64,000 nt of DNA. It comes from CAZRVH01 sp964624905 (GTDB lineage: Bacteria > Patescibacteriota > Gracilibacteria > Peribacterales > Peribacteraceae). The position numbers and the translations under genes were made by a program. Numbering within the stretch: position 1 is the stretch's first letter; every line of letters begins with the position of its first letter. This document shows positions 48,070-56,846 of this stretch, in pieces. The notes beneath the pieces were generated by a model that was not told where the DNA came from, searched no databases, and was given only the letters and a program-made list of their open reading frames with translations. The DNA lies in contig CAZUYK010000006.1 of NCBI GenBank assembly GCA_964624905.1, forward strand, positions 1 through 64,000, in the 5' to 3' direction.

Positions 48070-50316
48070 ATGCCTAGAAAGAAGCGAAAAAAGTCTTCGA
48101 TCAAAGCCCCGGACCTTCATTTGGAACTGGAGCCCGAAACGAAGCGCACCATCAGCGGGATCAGTCAGATTGCCTTGAGCATTCTCCTTTTCTTGTCTCT
48201 TCGTGGACAGGCCGGCCCAGCGGGCCAGACACTGAACGAAGTAATCGAGTTCTTCTTCGGATCCTGGGGGGCGCTCTTCCCTTCTTTCCTCTTCTTGTCG
48301 GGACTCCTGCACACGTTCGGGGCGGGAAAAATCGAATTGAAGCGCTCCGTGGGACTGACGCTGTGCCTCCTGTGCTTCCTTGGCTTGATGCACATCGGCG
48401 CGCCGCTGGAAGAAGTGGGCCCGCGCAGGAACGAACTGGCCGGGGCGATCGGCTTTATGATGAGCCTTCCGTTCCTTTTGGCCCTTAGCAGGGAGGTGGG
48501 ATACATCATCCTCTCGGCCGGCTTCCTTATAGGACTCTTCCTGGCATTCGAACCTGACGTCGCTTCCATCTTCCGTTCGCTGAAGGGAGACATGGAATCC
48601 AAGCCGCTCAAGAAGGAAACAATCCGCAGGAAACAGGAAGAAGTGCAGGACTTTTACGAAGAAGAGGCGGATGAAGAGGAAGATGATTTGGTGGAAGACG
48701 ATTCCAATGCCCCCGAGCTCAATATCGTCCGTCCCGTGTTCGCGCAGAGCGTCGTGAAAGGCAAGGCGGAAAAGATGATCAAGGAGAAGCTGAAGAAGAA
48801 CGCGGGCGCATTGGAAATGAAGGACACGCGCTTCGAGGAATGGACGTTCCCAAGCATGGACCTCCTGGAGAACGCCCAGAGCGAAGTGGCCGTCGACGAC
48901 GACTTCCTGAAGCGCCAGGCCAAGTTGATCGAAGAAAAACTGCAGGAATTCGGCATCGACGTAGCCGTGCGCGACGCCCGCCCCGGACCGACGGTCACCC
49001 AGTTTACCCTCCAGCCGGCGGAAGGTGTGCGCCTCAGCAGCATCGCCAACCTAAAGGACGACCTCGCCCTGGCCCTGGCGGCCCAAAGCCTGCGTATCGA
49101 AGCGCCGATTCCCGGCAAGTCGCTCGTGGGCATCGAAATGCCGAACCTGGAGCGCACGACGGTTCACTTGAGGGAGATCCTCGAAAGCCCGGCTTTCCAC
49201 GACAGCCAGTCCTCTCTTGCCTTCCCGCTCGGCCGCGACGTGTCCGGCGAAGCGACGGTCGCAAGCCTGGAAGACATGCCGCACTTGCTCATCGCCGGAG
49301 CCACGGGCTCCGGAAAGTCCGTCTGTATGAACGTGTTCCTTACGGCGCTCCTCTACCAGAACGCTCCCCACGAACTGAAATTCATCCTCGTCGATCCCAA
49401 GCGCGTTGAACTCATGCCATACAACGGCATCCCTCACCTACTCACGCCGGTCATCACGGAATCGGACAAAGCGTTGCAGGCCCTCCGATGGGCGGTGGCG
49501 GAAATGGGCCGGCGTCTGCACCGCTTCTCCGAGCAGGGAGTGCGCAATATCAAGGAATACAACGAGAAACAGAGCGACGAGAGCAACCTCCTCCCGCGCA
49601 TCGTCATCGTCATCGACGAGCTCGCCGACCTCATGATGCGCCAGTTCCGAAGGGACACGGAAACGATGATCGTCCGCATCTCGCAGATGGCCCGCGCGGT
49701 GGGCATGCACCTCGTCATCGCCACCCAGCGCCCGTCCGTGGACGTCATCACCGGTCTCATCAAGGCCAACATCCCCACGCGCATCGCGTTCCGCGTCGTC
49801 AGCTCCGTCGACAGCCGCACCATCCTGGACGGCATCGGAGCGGAAGACCTGCTTGGCAAAGGAGACATGCTCTACATGACGGCCACGACCGCCAAGCCCG
49901 TGCGTATCCAAGGAATCTACGTGGATACGAAGGAAGTGGAACGCGTCATCAACGCCGTAAAGATCGCCGGAGGCGGCAAGATCACCGAGCAGATCGGACT
50001 GGCTGAAAGCGACGGGGAAGATGGCGAAGGAAGCCAGGACGGCCCCCCGTCCGGCATGATCGACCTTGATGCCGATGACAACGGAGGAGACGACCTCTTC
50101 TTCGATGCCGTGCGCGTGGTGCAGGCATCGGGCAAAGCATCGGCCAGCTTGCTGCAGCGCCAGCTGAAGGTGGGCTACGCGCGTGCCGCACGTCTCCTGG
50201 ATATCATGGAGGAGAAGGGCATCGTAGGCCCCGCGGACGGCGCCAAGCCCCGCAAGGTGTTCATCGAGCAGATGGCAGGAAGCCCGAGCAACGTTGGTGA
50301 AGAGAATACGTTTTAA
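48070..50316 (+). CDS. ftsK: DNA translocase FtsK/SpoIIIE
   Basis: 748 aa. About four to five TM helices in residues 30-165 and a short acidic linker (EEEADEEEDDLVEDD), then the alpha/beta motor: GIDVAVRDARPGPTVTQFTLQPAEGV, Walker A AGATGSGKSVCMN, Walker B IVIVIDELADLMM, and RVVSSVDSRTILDGIGAEDLLGKGDML. The C-terminal gamma winged helix (FDAVRVVQASGKASASLLQRQLKVGYARAARLLDIMEEKGIVG) reads orienting sites. Role: chromosome segregation at the septum. Confidence 0.97.
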   Translation: MPRKKRKKSSIKAPDLHLELEPETKRTISGISQIALSILLFLSLRGQAGPAGQTLNEVIEFFFGSWGALFPSFLFLSGLLHTFGAGKIELKRSVGLTLCLLCFLGLMHIGAPLEEVGPRRNELAGAIGFMMSLPFLLALSREVGYIILSAGFLIGLFLAFEPDVASIFRSLKGDMESKPLKKETIRRKQEEVQDFYEEEADEEEDDLVEDDSNAPELNIVRPVFAQSVVKGKAEKMIKEKLKKNAGALEMKDTRFEEWTFPSMDLLENAQSEVAVDDDFLKRQAKLIEEKLQEFGIDVAVRDARPGPTVTQFTLQPAEGVRLSSIANLKDDLALALAAQSLRIEAPIPGKSLVGIEMPNLERTTVHLREILESPAFHDSQSSLAFPLGRDVSGEATVASLEDMPHLLIAGATGSGKSVCMNVFLTALLYQNAPHELKFILVDPKRVELMPYNGIPHLLTPVITESDKALQALRWAVAEMGRRLHRFSEQGVRNIKEYNEKQSDESNLLPRIVIVIDELADLMMRQFRRDTETMIVRISQMARAVGMHLVIATQRPSVDVITGLIKANIPTRIAFRVVSSVDSRTILDGIGAEDLLGKGDMLYMTATTAKPVRIQGIYVDTKEVERVINAVKIAGGGKITEQIGLAESDGEDGEGSQDGPPSGMIDLDADDNGGDDLFFDAVRVVQASGKASASLLQRQLKVGYARAARLLDIMEEKGIVGPADGAKPRKVFIEQMAGSPSNVGEENTF

Positions 50317-50349
50317 AAAAAACCGCTCCGACAATAGTCGTGAGCGGTT
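50313..50349 (-). terminator. Terminator of the 50395-51072 gene
   Basis: Minus-strand stem AACCGCTC/GAGCGGTT followed by a run of eight T; it overlaps the ftsK stop. Confidence 0.8.
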
Positions 50350-50361
50350 GAACCATGACCA

Positions 50362-50383
50362 CATGAACTCATATGAGTTCATG
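50362..50383. repeat. Perfect 22-bp palindrome
   Basis: Half-site CATGAACTCAT repeated inverted with no spacer. It lies between ftsK and the next minus-strand gene. Confidence 0.8.
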
Positions 50384-50394
50384 GATGAATTAGG

Positions 50395-51072
50395 TTAAGC
50401 TTGGATAATGCGGGAAGATGCGATCCATGTACTTCTGCTTCTTATGTATGCTTTTTTGCGATACAACCAAAGCTGAAGTCGATCACAAGCTGAGCCAATC
50501 ATAAGCCGTGAAAGATTCCATCCTCTCTCCCGGCAAAGAAAGTTATGGTTTAACATAAAACCTTCACCAGTAATAATCATGTGACATATCATCGCGGTGA
50601 TCAACAATACTGCCGGAGCAAGCCGTTCGTCCTTTTGAAGAGAATTCAGCTTTCGCTGGAAAGAACCGCTTCTGGTTCCCGGTACCGGGAGTCGCATATG
50701 GTACAACCCGGGCTGATATGATTTCGAATACCAAGAAAATCTTTCATAATCGTTAGGATTTCGTACGTTGATCAACCGCCTTCCAATTGCACTTTCGCAT
50801 ATCTGCTTCAATGACCAACCTCCGTATCTGATAATTATTCCCCCCGTTGGAACAGAAGGAAAAATCCCATTGTACTTTTCGCCGAATCCCAACATGTGCA
50901 CACTATCGAATGCATATCCTAGGGGTGCCGGCCAATGTGCAACGAGGGCTTTCAATGTCTGCGGATCAGCGTTCGACATTTCGATCCAACGAGCTGCATC
51001 GATTCCTGCCTGCTCCAGTGCTTTAAAACCCTTGATTCTTTCCCTATAAGTCAAATCCCTCAGCTGAAGCAT
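50395..51072 (-). CDS. Hypothetical protein, SD-led, lower GC
   Basis: 225 aa from the ATG at 51072, which has AAAGGAG 5 nt upstream. The N-terminus is helical and charged; the middle has VPTGGIIIRYGGWSLKQICESAIGRRL and RLPVPGTRSGSFQRKLNSL; one hydrophobic stretch (APAVLLITAMICHMII) could be buried or membrane. Basic C-terminus. Codon use is more A/T-ended than neighbours. Flanked by a strong terminator and an A/T-rich promoter region. Family not recognised. Confidence 0.7.
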   Translation of the reverse strand: MLQLRDLTYRERIKGFKALEQAGIDAARWIEMSNADPQTLKALVAHWPAPLGYAFDSVHMLGFGEKYNGIFPSVPTGGIIIRYGGWSLKQICESAIGRRLINVRNPNDYERFSWYSKSYQPGLYHMRLPVPGTRSGSFQRKLNSLQKDERLAPAVLLITAMICHMIITGEGFMLNHNFLCRERGWNLSRLMIGSACDRLQLWLYRKKAYIRSRSTWIASSRIIQA

Positions 51073-51129
51073 TGCGACTCCTTTTCCCTTAAACATCCAA
51101 ACCAACCAATGAATTGAACGATCTATTTA

Positions 51130-51158
51130 TATATTAATATATATTTATATTAAGTCAA
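51130..51158 (-). promoter_or_regulatory. Promoter region of the 50395-51072 gene
   Basis: Minus strand TTGACT (51153-51158) followed by a pure A/T tract holding several -10-like hexamers. About 60 nt leader. Confidence 0.5.
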
Positions 51159-51174
51159 TTATTCGCAAATAGCT

Positions 51175-51198
51175 AAAAGTGGGGATGCAAGCATCCCC
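51175..51198 (-). terminator. Terminator of the 51216-51488 gene
   Basis: GGGGATGC/GCATCCCC with a 2-nt loop, then ACTTTTAG on the minus strand. Confidence 0.75.
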
Positions 51199-51215
51199 AA
51201 GGAGCGAAACACGGC

Positions 51216-51488
51216 CTACCAATGGTAATACCAGTGCTGAACGATCAGCACTACGCAGATGATGATTCCGATAAGGTCGGATATCGCCAGTTTCCATTTC
51301 CGCTCGAAGCACAGGTGCGCGAAGCGAAAGGTAACGACGCCCAGCGATAGCGCAACGGCAATGATCGGCTGACCGCATTGCTTCATCTGCATGTTTAGCT
51401 GGATTTGCATGGGGCCGTTGCAGACAACCGCGATTATGGATAAAACCGCAGTTGCCGAATAGCACATTTCCGACAGGCCGTTCATCAT
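51216..51488 (-). CDS. Small membrane protein, SD-led
   Basis: 90 aa from the ATG at 51488, with GGAGGT exactly 6 nt upstream, the same arrangement as the gene at 19963-20430. Three TM helices are likely (TAVLSIIAVVCN; IIAVALSLGVVTFRFAHLCF; AISDLIGIIICVVLIVQHW). Three to five cysteines. Family not recognised. Forms a small SD-led island with the 50395 gene. Confidence 0.7.
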   Translation of the reverse strand: MMNGLSEMCYSATAVLSIIAVVCNGPMQIQLNMQMKQCGQPIIAVALSLGVVTFRFAHLCFERKWKLAISDLIGIIICVVLIVQHWYYHW

Positions 51489-51595
51489 GTATGGACCTCC
51501 GTGTGAAAGGATCAATGTAGGTGTTTCGCCATGGTATAAAAGCACTGGACCCTGCTTCCTTCAAGTAGCTTTTTGCGCTACCTTATCGCTTCATT

Positions 51596-52189
51596 ATGAA
51601 ATTACTGATTGGAACCGCCAACGCAGGCAAAGCGATCGAAGTGCAGGAAGCCCTGAAGGGCCTGGGAATCGATTGTGTGCTCCCAACGGATTTCGGGATC
51701 GAGGAAAAACCCGAGGAAACGGGAACGACCTACGAAGAAAACGCACGCTTGAAAGCGAACTTTTATTTCGAACGGACCAAACTTCCGGTGCTCGCTGATG
51801 ACTCGGGCATCGTCGTGGATGCGTTGAAGGACGAGCTAGGCGTCTACACGAGACGCTGGGGCGCGGGAGACAAGGTGACGGACCAGGAATGGGTGGATCA
51901 CTTCCTAAAGCGCCTGGAGAACGAGTCGAACCGCAGGGCACGCTTCGTCTGCTGCCTGTGCTTCAAGGATTCGGAAGGAACGGAGCACATCTTCGAAGGA
52001 GCGTCGGATGGGGTGATCACGAAGACGCTGGAAACGGACTACAAACCCGGCCTGCCGGTGTCGGCTTGTTTCCGTCCGGACGGATACGACGTCGTCTACA
52101 ACGCCCTTTCAATCGAGGAAAAGAACACGATTAGCCACCGAGGCCGTGCCCTGCAAATGCTCGCGGAACATTTTAGGAAAACCATGTGA
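51596..52189 (+). CDS. rdgB: RdgB/HAM1-type non-canonical purine NTP pyrophosphatase
   Basis: 197 aa. Hydrolyses ITP, dITP and XTP to monophosphates, keeping them out of nucleic acids. Family blocks: IGTANAGKAIEVQEAL, ETGTTYEENARLKANFYFE, VLADDSGIVVDAL with Mg ligands, YTRRWG in place of the usual YSARYAG, and the end SFRP-like ACFRPDGY followed by ISHRGRAL. The ATRRWG variant suggests a diverged member. Its TGA forms part of the extended -10 of the next gene. Confidence 0.92.
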   Translation: MKLLIGTANAGKAIEVQEALKGLGIDCVLPTDFGIEEKPEETGTTYEENARLKANFYFERTKLPVLADDSGIVVDALKDELGVYTRRWGAGDKVTDQEWVDHFLKRLENESNRRARFVCCLCFKDSEGTEHIFEGASDGVITKTLETDYKPGLPVSACFRPDGYDVVYNALSIEEKNTISHRGRALQMLAEHFRKTM

Positions 52190-52195
52190 TATGAT
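52187..52195 (+). promoter_or_regulatory. Extended -10 of the 52203 lipoprotein, overlapping the rdgB stop
   Basis: TGA-TATGAT, 7 nt before the ATG. The TGA is also the rdgB stop codon. Confidence 0.55.
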
Positions 52196-52202
52196 ACGCA
52201 TT

Positions 52203-52937
52203 ATGAAGCACCTCCCCCTCGCCCTCGTCGTTTCCGTCGGCCTTGCCGCGTGCAGCGCGCCGATGGATCCCGACAGTCCGTTCGCTTTGTCCGACGGAAC
52301 CGCTGCCTCTTCGTCCTCCTCACAATCTTCCGCGACGAGCGTCGCATCACTTTTGGAGATAGGAAAAACCTTTACGGATAAAAACGCGGGTTATTCCCTG
52401 TTGATCCCGGAAACCGTTACCAGGCAGATCTTGCAATGCATGACGGGAAACAACGAATACAACACGGAATTCACACCCCTAACTGAGGATTTCCCCGTGA
52501 TTGCCTTGGAAAGCGGAAACTTCACGCACATCACCGTTAGCCATGAATACGATGACGCATGCATCAGGATCAACCATGATGCGGCATGGCTGGAAAAGAT
52601 GTTGAAAGGGCAGACGCGCGGAATCCCCTGGTTAATAGAATCGCGAACGATTGCGAATGATAAGCAGCTGGACTCATTTATCAAGGAACGGTATGGCAAG
52701 GATTGTTCGTTGGGAGAGAAATATCCGACCCTGCAGGACGGCACGTTCGACATCGGCATCGACGGCATGGGCTCCCCGGAAGACGGCGATTGCTTCGTGA
52801 ATTACATCACCGTGATGAAATACTCGCCGACGTTGAAGAAGCTCGTGTATTGGGACGTGGGTCAGGACTACTCGTTCCGCCCCGACGACATGGGAAGTTA
52901 CGACCTGGATATGGTCCGCAGCTTCAGGTTCGAATAA
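52203..52937 (+). CDS. Lipoprotein of unknown function
   Basis: 244 aa from the ATG at 52203. Signal peptide MKHLPLALVVSVGLAAC, lipidated Cys17, then a Ser-rich linker (ASSSSSQSSATS) and a compact domain (KNAGYSLLIPETV, ...IALESGNFTHITVSHEYDDACIRIN...) with five cysteines. This layout (lipobox, Ser linker, single domain) is the same as in other lipoproteins of the window. No family recognised. The 3' end overlaps the convergent helicase gene by 14 bp. Confidence 0.8.
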   Translation: MKHLPLALVVSVGLAACSAPMDPDSPFALSDGTAASSSSSQSSATSVASLLEIGKTFTDKNAGYSLLIPETVTRQILQCMTGNNEYNTEFTPLTEDFPVIALESGNFTHITVSHEYDDACIRINHDAAWLEKMLKGQTRGIPWLIESRTIANDKQLDSFIKERYGKDCSLGEKYPTLQDGTFDIGIDGMGSPEDGDCFVNYITVMKYSPTLKKLVYWDVGQDYSFRPDDMGSYDLDMVRSFRFE

Positions 52938-55899
52938 GCGCGGGATCCACGGGGGTGAAATCAAGATCCTGGATCTTTTTCCATACGCGTTTGATCAATG
53001 CCTTGAGAGCATCCTTCTCCTTCTCATTCACCAGTATCTCCAGCTTCTTGCATTCCTCGTCGCGTTCGCCGATGAAATCAAGCATGTAGGCGACGGGCGT
53101 GATGAGCGGGTCCGCCTTCTCCAGGAGCAAGGCGTAAAAGGCTAATTGGCGGAAACGCTCGCCGTCCTCGGTCAGCGATAATTCACCCTCTTCCAAACCG
53201 CCGCGGATATCCCGCTCGGTCTTCGCGGATCCCGTTTTGTAATCGACGACGATGACCTCGCCGGATGTCGGACTGAGCTGGTCGATGCGATCGATCTTTC
53301 CCTTCAGGGGAATATCCCCGAGCTCGGCGAAGTAATCGCGTTCGATGGCGTAAAGATGCGGATGCGTGTCGGAGAGACACTGGGCGTAATAAGCACGCAA
53401 CGCGGAGTCGCCCATCGCCAGCATATCCCTTCGTTGATTCTGCGTGAGGATGGTGCGGTTCTCCAGGTACCCGTGGAATGCCTCGATGAATTGCTCCAAG
53501 GTCAACTCCCCGCCTTTCTGTCGGGCAACGCCCCACTCGCGCAGCGCCCAGTGCACCGCGCTTCCGTAGGCAAGCGTGCGCATGGAATTCTCGCTGAAGT
53601 ACTCGGGCTGGCCGAGCAGGTCCACGCGTTTGAATTCTTCCGGATCACGGATGAATCTATTGAGCGAGGTTGCCGACAAGGCGAAGTTCTGCAATCGATT
53701 GCGCAGATAGGACTTCAGCTCTTCGTCGAGATCACGTTTCGGTTGCAGCAACAGCAGGGAAGCTGTCTCCGGGTGGCGCAACGATTCCGAACGCTCCGGC
53801 AGCTGGCCCGCTTCCGCAAAAAAGGCGGAGGGAGAGAGAACCTTATGTTTTTGACCGACGGAAATTTCGGCCGGGCATGAAAATATCAATTCGCGTTTAG
53901 CCCTTGTCATAGCGACAAAAGCGACACGACGCTCATCCTGGTGCTTTTCGAACTTCTTGATGTCATCATCCCATCCGAAGAGCAGGTTTTCAGGGATCGA
54001 GACGGATGCCGGCTTGCGTCGGTTATCCCAATGACCCTCGCGGAAATTCGTCAGGATGACAGTATGGAATTCGAGTCCTTTGCTTTGATGCGCCGTCATG
54101 AGCTGCACGCCTTCCGTGACGAGATGAGGGACGACGTAGGTCAGGCGGGCCTGGCCGTACTGCGGATCGGCGTAAAATTCTAAGTCGTTGAGGAATGCCT
54201 CGAATCGCATGGACGGTTTGGCCAGGCATTCTTCTTTAGCAAATCCGAAGAACGCTTCGGCGGCAGCGAGATCCAACGGATCCTTCGCATTTTCGTTGGA
54301 AATAATGAGGCGGAGCACCCGCTCGACCGTTTCGATGACGGTGCGTGCGTCGACGTTATTGCGCAATTCCAACAATGCGTCCCGGGCCTCTATGAGTTTC
54401 GGTTTCTCAAGATACGGATCCTGGCTGGCTTCGAGATCAACAAGCAATTGGAGCAACGGCGTTTTGCGCTCACAGGACAAAAGGATGAGACGCGATACAT
54501 CGGCGGGATGGCAACCGAGGGCCGGACAAGACAGGGCAGTCGCGATTGCCGCATCTCGTTGCTTTTCGGTCATTGCGCGCAACAAGCTCAGCGCCTCCGT
54601 CACAAGACGATGCCCCATGAGATCCGCCTTCCCCTGCAGGACAACGGGGATGCCGCGGCTGCGTAAGACGTCGTAGAGTGGGAATAATTCGGCATTCGTC
54701 TGGGTAAGTACGGCGATCTCCTCTGCGGGGATGCCATCCTTGATCCGCTCCTCTGCGATATCGGCCACCATCCATGGTTCGGCCTCATTGCTCGGCGGAC
54801 GCAGCAGAACGGGGTCCAAGCCCTGCCCGCCTACCGCCGCCTCGAGGTGCTTGGTCAATCCCTCTATCTCATTCGTCAGTCGCTCCTCGTTATGGCTGAT
54901 CAACTTCTCTGCCGCATCGAGGATGCCTTGGGTCGAGCGGTAGTTTTTCTTCAGCACGATGACGGGCGCCTTGGGGAACCTCTCGCGGAAACGCAGCATG
55001 TTCCTAAGGTTGGCACCCTGGAAGCGATAGATCGCCTGGTCATCGTCGCCTACGACGAACAAGTTCGGATCATTGGGTAAATTCGCGAATGTCGTGAGGG
55101 TTTCGAAGACGTCCCACTGCGCGCCGTTCGTATCCTGCGCTTCGTCCACCAGCACGTACTGGTACCGCTCCTGCAACGACTGCAGCATCCACTCCTCCTC
55201 ACGCAGGGCCTTCAGCGCAAACAACACCATATCGTCGTAATCGTATTTTCCTTCGCGCTGCAGCATCTCCTGGTACAAACGATAAATTTCGATGAACTCC
55301 TCGAACTTTTTCGCGGACAAGAGATTACGGGCATGCGCCTTCGTTCCCTCCTTGCTCTTGCCCGACATTTCTTTCCTGTACTCGGATGCAGCAGCCAGCA
55401 AATCATCCATACTCTTCCCTTCGCGCTTCACCTGGCTGATACGCGAAAGGATGTCGCCGTCGCGTCCGTACGGGTCTTTCGGATTCAACAAAGACGAATT
55501 CTTCAAAACAGAATCGATGATCGCGTTGAGTTTTTGGTATTTTTCCATGTCCGACAGCTGCTCCCGGGCGTTAAAATCCTCGAATACGGCGGGATTGCGA
55601 TCGATGATCGATTGGCAAAATCCGTGGATGGTGGAAACGGTGACGCCGTACGCGTCGGCACCGATCAGTTCGCGCAGGCGCTCGCGCATGGCGATGGCGC
55701 CGCTGTTTGAAAACGTGAGACAGAGGATGTTGCTCGGCCGCATGTGCGTCCTCCTCAAAATATTCGCGACGCGCATGCCCAACACCTGGGTCTTTCCCGT
55801 TCCCGGGCCAGCCACCACCATTACCGGACCTTCGATCGTCTCGACGGCCTTGCGTTGCTCTTCGTTCAGCCGGGCGTACGACTCCTCAAAAGTGGACAT
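52924..55899 (-). CDS. UvrD/PcrA-type helicase with RecB-like nuclease domain
   Basis: 991 aa. SF1A helicase: Walker A GPGTGKTQ near residue 32, VDEAQDTN, GDDDQAIYRFQGA, LMTAHQSKGLEFHTVIL and VAMTRAKREL. About 270 C-terminal residues hold a PD-(D/E)XK nuclease: ALREWG, GKIDRIDQL and VVDYKTGSAK with the catalytic Asp and Lys. This combination is that of AddA/RecB-like exonucleases or PcrA-nuclease fusions. No AddB-like partner is seen nearby. Role: double-strand-break end processing or replication repair. Confidence 0.93.
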   Translation of the reverse strand: MSTFEESYARLNEEQRKAVETIEGPVMVVAGPGTGKTQVLGMRVANILRRTHMRPSNILCLTFSNSGAIAMRERLRELIGADAYGVTVSTIHGFCQSIIDRNPAVFEDFNAREQLSDMEKYQKLNAIIDSVLKNSSLLNPKDPYGRDGDILSRISQVKREGKSMDDLLAAASEYRKEMSGKSKEGTKAHARNLLSAKKFEEFIEIYRLYQEMLQREGKYDYDDMVLFALKALREEEWMLQSLQERYQYVLVDEAQDTNGAQWDVFETLTTFANLPNDPNLFVVGDDDQAIYRFQGANLRNMLRFRERFPKAPVIVLKKNYRSTQGILDAAEKLISHNEERLTNEIEGLTKHLEAAVGGQGLDPVLLRPPSNEAEPWMVADIAEERIKDGIPAEEIAVLTQTNAELFPLYDVLRSRGIPVVLQGKADLMGHRLVTEALSLLRAMTEKQRDAAIATALSCPALGCHPADVSRLILLSCERKTPLLQLLVDLEASQDPYLEKPKLIEARDALLELRNNVDARTVIETVERVLRLIISNENAKDPLDLAAAEAFFGFAKEECLAKPSMRFEAFLNDLEFYADPQYGQARLTYVVPHLVTEGVQLMTAHQSKGLEFHTVILTNFREGHWDNRRKPASVSIPENLLFGWDDDIKKFEKHQDERRVAFVAMTRAKRELIFSCPAEISVGQKHKVLSPSAFFAEAGQLPERSESLRHPETASLLLLQPKRDLDEELKSYLRNRLQNFALSATSLNRFIRDPEEFKRVDLLGQPEYFSENSMRTLAYGSAVHWALREWGVARQKGGELTLEQFIEAFHGYLENRTILTQNQRRDMLAMGDSALRAYYAQCLSDTHPHLYAIERDYFAELGDIPLKGKIDRIDQLSPTSGEVIVVDYKTGSAKTERDIRGGLEEGELSLTEDGERFRQLAFYALLLEKADPLITPVAYMLDFIGERDEECKKLEILVNEKEKDALKALIKRVWKKIQDLDFTPVDPALIRT

Positions 55900-55905
55900 G
55901 AATGC

Positions 55906-55914
55906 ATGGTATCA
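55906..55914 (-). promoter_or_regulatory. Extended -10 before the UvrD-like gene
   Basis: Minus strand TGA-TACCAT, 6 nt before the ATG. Confidence 0.5.
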
Positions 55915-56024
55915 GATCCGACATGAACGCCAATTATGTAACACTGATATAAAGCTTGATTAAAGCAAGCATTTTCATACAAAAGACAGGTATAGTTAAC
56001 GCATTTACTTCCCCCTTTCTTCTT

Positions 56025-56213
56025 ATGAAGAACATTTCCTACATCCTGGTGATCGTCGGAGCCCTTAACTGGGGTCTGGTGGCCATCGGAGGTTTTTTGG
56101 GCACGAACCTGAACGTCGTGAACCTGCTGCTGGGCAGCTGGCCGATGGTCGAATGGATCGTGTACCTGCTCGTAGGACTCGCCGGCGTGTACATGCTCGT
56201 CGGAAAGAAATAA
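56025..56213 (+). CDS. DUF378 family membrane protein
   Basis: 62 aa from the ATG at 56025. Two TM helices: ISYILVIVGALNWGLVAIGGF and MVEWIVYLLVGLAGVYMLVG, the whole of the DUF378 pattern (ILvIvGalNWGLvG... YlLVGlaGvY). Function unknown. A -10-like TATAGT lies at 55991-55996, giving a leader of about 22 nt; a terminator follows immediately. Confidence 0.93.
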   Translation: MKNISYILVIVGALNWGLVAIGGFLGTNLNVVNLLLGSWPMVEWIVYLLVGLAGVYMLVGKK

Positions 56214-56230
56214 TCCGGGACGGAATCTTA

Positions 56231-56258
56231 AAAGCCCTCTTCATCGGGGGCTTTTTTT
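56231..56258 (+). terminator. DUF378 gene terminator
   Basis: AAAGCCC/GGGCTTT stem followed by seven T; it ends at the stop of the convergent gene. Confidence 0.85.
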
Positions 56259-56640
56259 AAACCAAAGATTTCGGCTCCGCGAAGGCCTCGGGAAACGCCT
56301 TGATGCAGCGTCTTCGCACGTCCTGCATTTCCTGCAAGACGGGGGCATTGGGATCGATGCGTTCGATGACTCCGATGGCATCGAACAGACGGGACAGGAA
56401 AAGATTGGCCATTCTCCAAACCGCTTCCTCATGCGCCCCCTTCGGCATATCCAATACCGCCGTCAGGCAATCATGCGCCGCATCGGAAAAATACTCGTCA
56501 CCCTCCGCGGAAGGACCGATGACATCGCATGCCTTGCGCACGAGTGTCCTACGGGCAACGTCAACACCAGGATCAAACAGCCGCAACGGAAGTTGCTCGA
56601 GGGAGGGATCGGGACCGCCTAAGCGAAAACCGACGGACAT
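56257..56640 (-). CDS. Hypothetical helical protein
   Basis: 127 aa, soluble, helical. Visible blocks: RTLVRKACDVIGPSAEGDEY, AAHDCLTAVLDMPKGAHEEAVWRMANLFLSRLFDAIGVI and VLQEMQDVRRRCIKAFPEAF (split here). No motif that names a family. Single-gene unit with an extended -10 directly before the ATG. Confidence 0.65.
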   Translation of the reverse strand: MSVGFRLGGPDPSLEQLPLRLFDPGVDVARRTLVRKACDVIGPSAEGDEYFSDAAHDCLTAVLDMPKGAHEEAVWRMANLFLSRLFDAIGVIERIDPNAPVLQEMQDVRRRCIKAFPEAFAEPKSLV

Positions 56641-56646
56641 GACGTA

Positions 56647-56655
56647 TCTATAGCA
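56647..56655 (-). promoter_or_regulatory. Extended -10 before the 56257-56640 gene
   Basis: Minus strand TGC-TATAGA, 6 nt before the ATG. Confidence 0.45.
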
Positions 56656-56778
56656 CTCTTGAAGCCGGAATTGCTTGCTTGCATTGAAATCTATGTCAGA
56701 TGACAGATATCAATCAAATAACCCTTCCGAACGAGCGCTTTGCGCGAAGTGGAGGAAGTCATTGCCGGATAGATAGTT

Positions 56779-56844
56779 CATGAAAGAAAACCCGGCCTGC
56801 CCGTCCGTAGCTCGGAAGCGAAGGCGGGAGGCTTGTCTTTCATG
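56779..56844. repeat. 66-bp imperfect hairpin after rpoD
   Basis: Outer arms CATGAAAGA/TCTTTCATG; inner arms GCCTGCCCG/CGGGAGGC; the loop holds TCCGTAGCTCGGAAGCGAAG. It begins 3 nt beyond the rpoD stop on the minus strand. Confidence 0.7.
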
Positions 56845-56846
56845 CC

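Noticed and set aside
11128..51172. GCAAATAG octamer at 11129, 11369 and 51165
   Set aside because: Three copies of an 8-mer in 64 kb are close to chance expectation.
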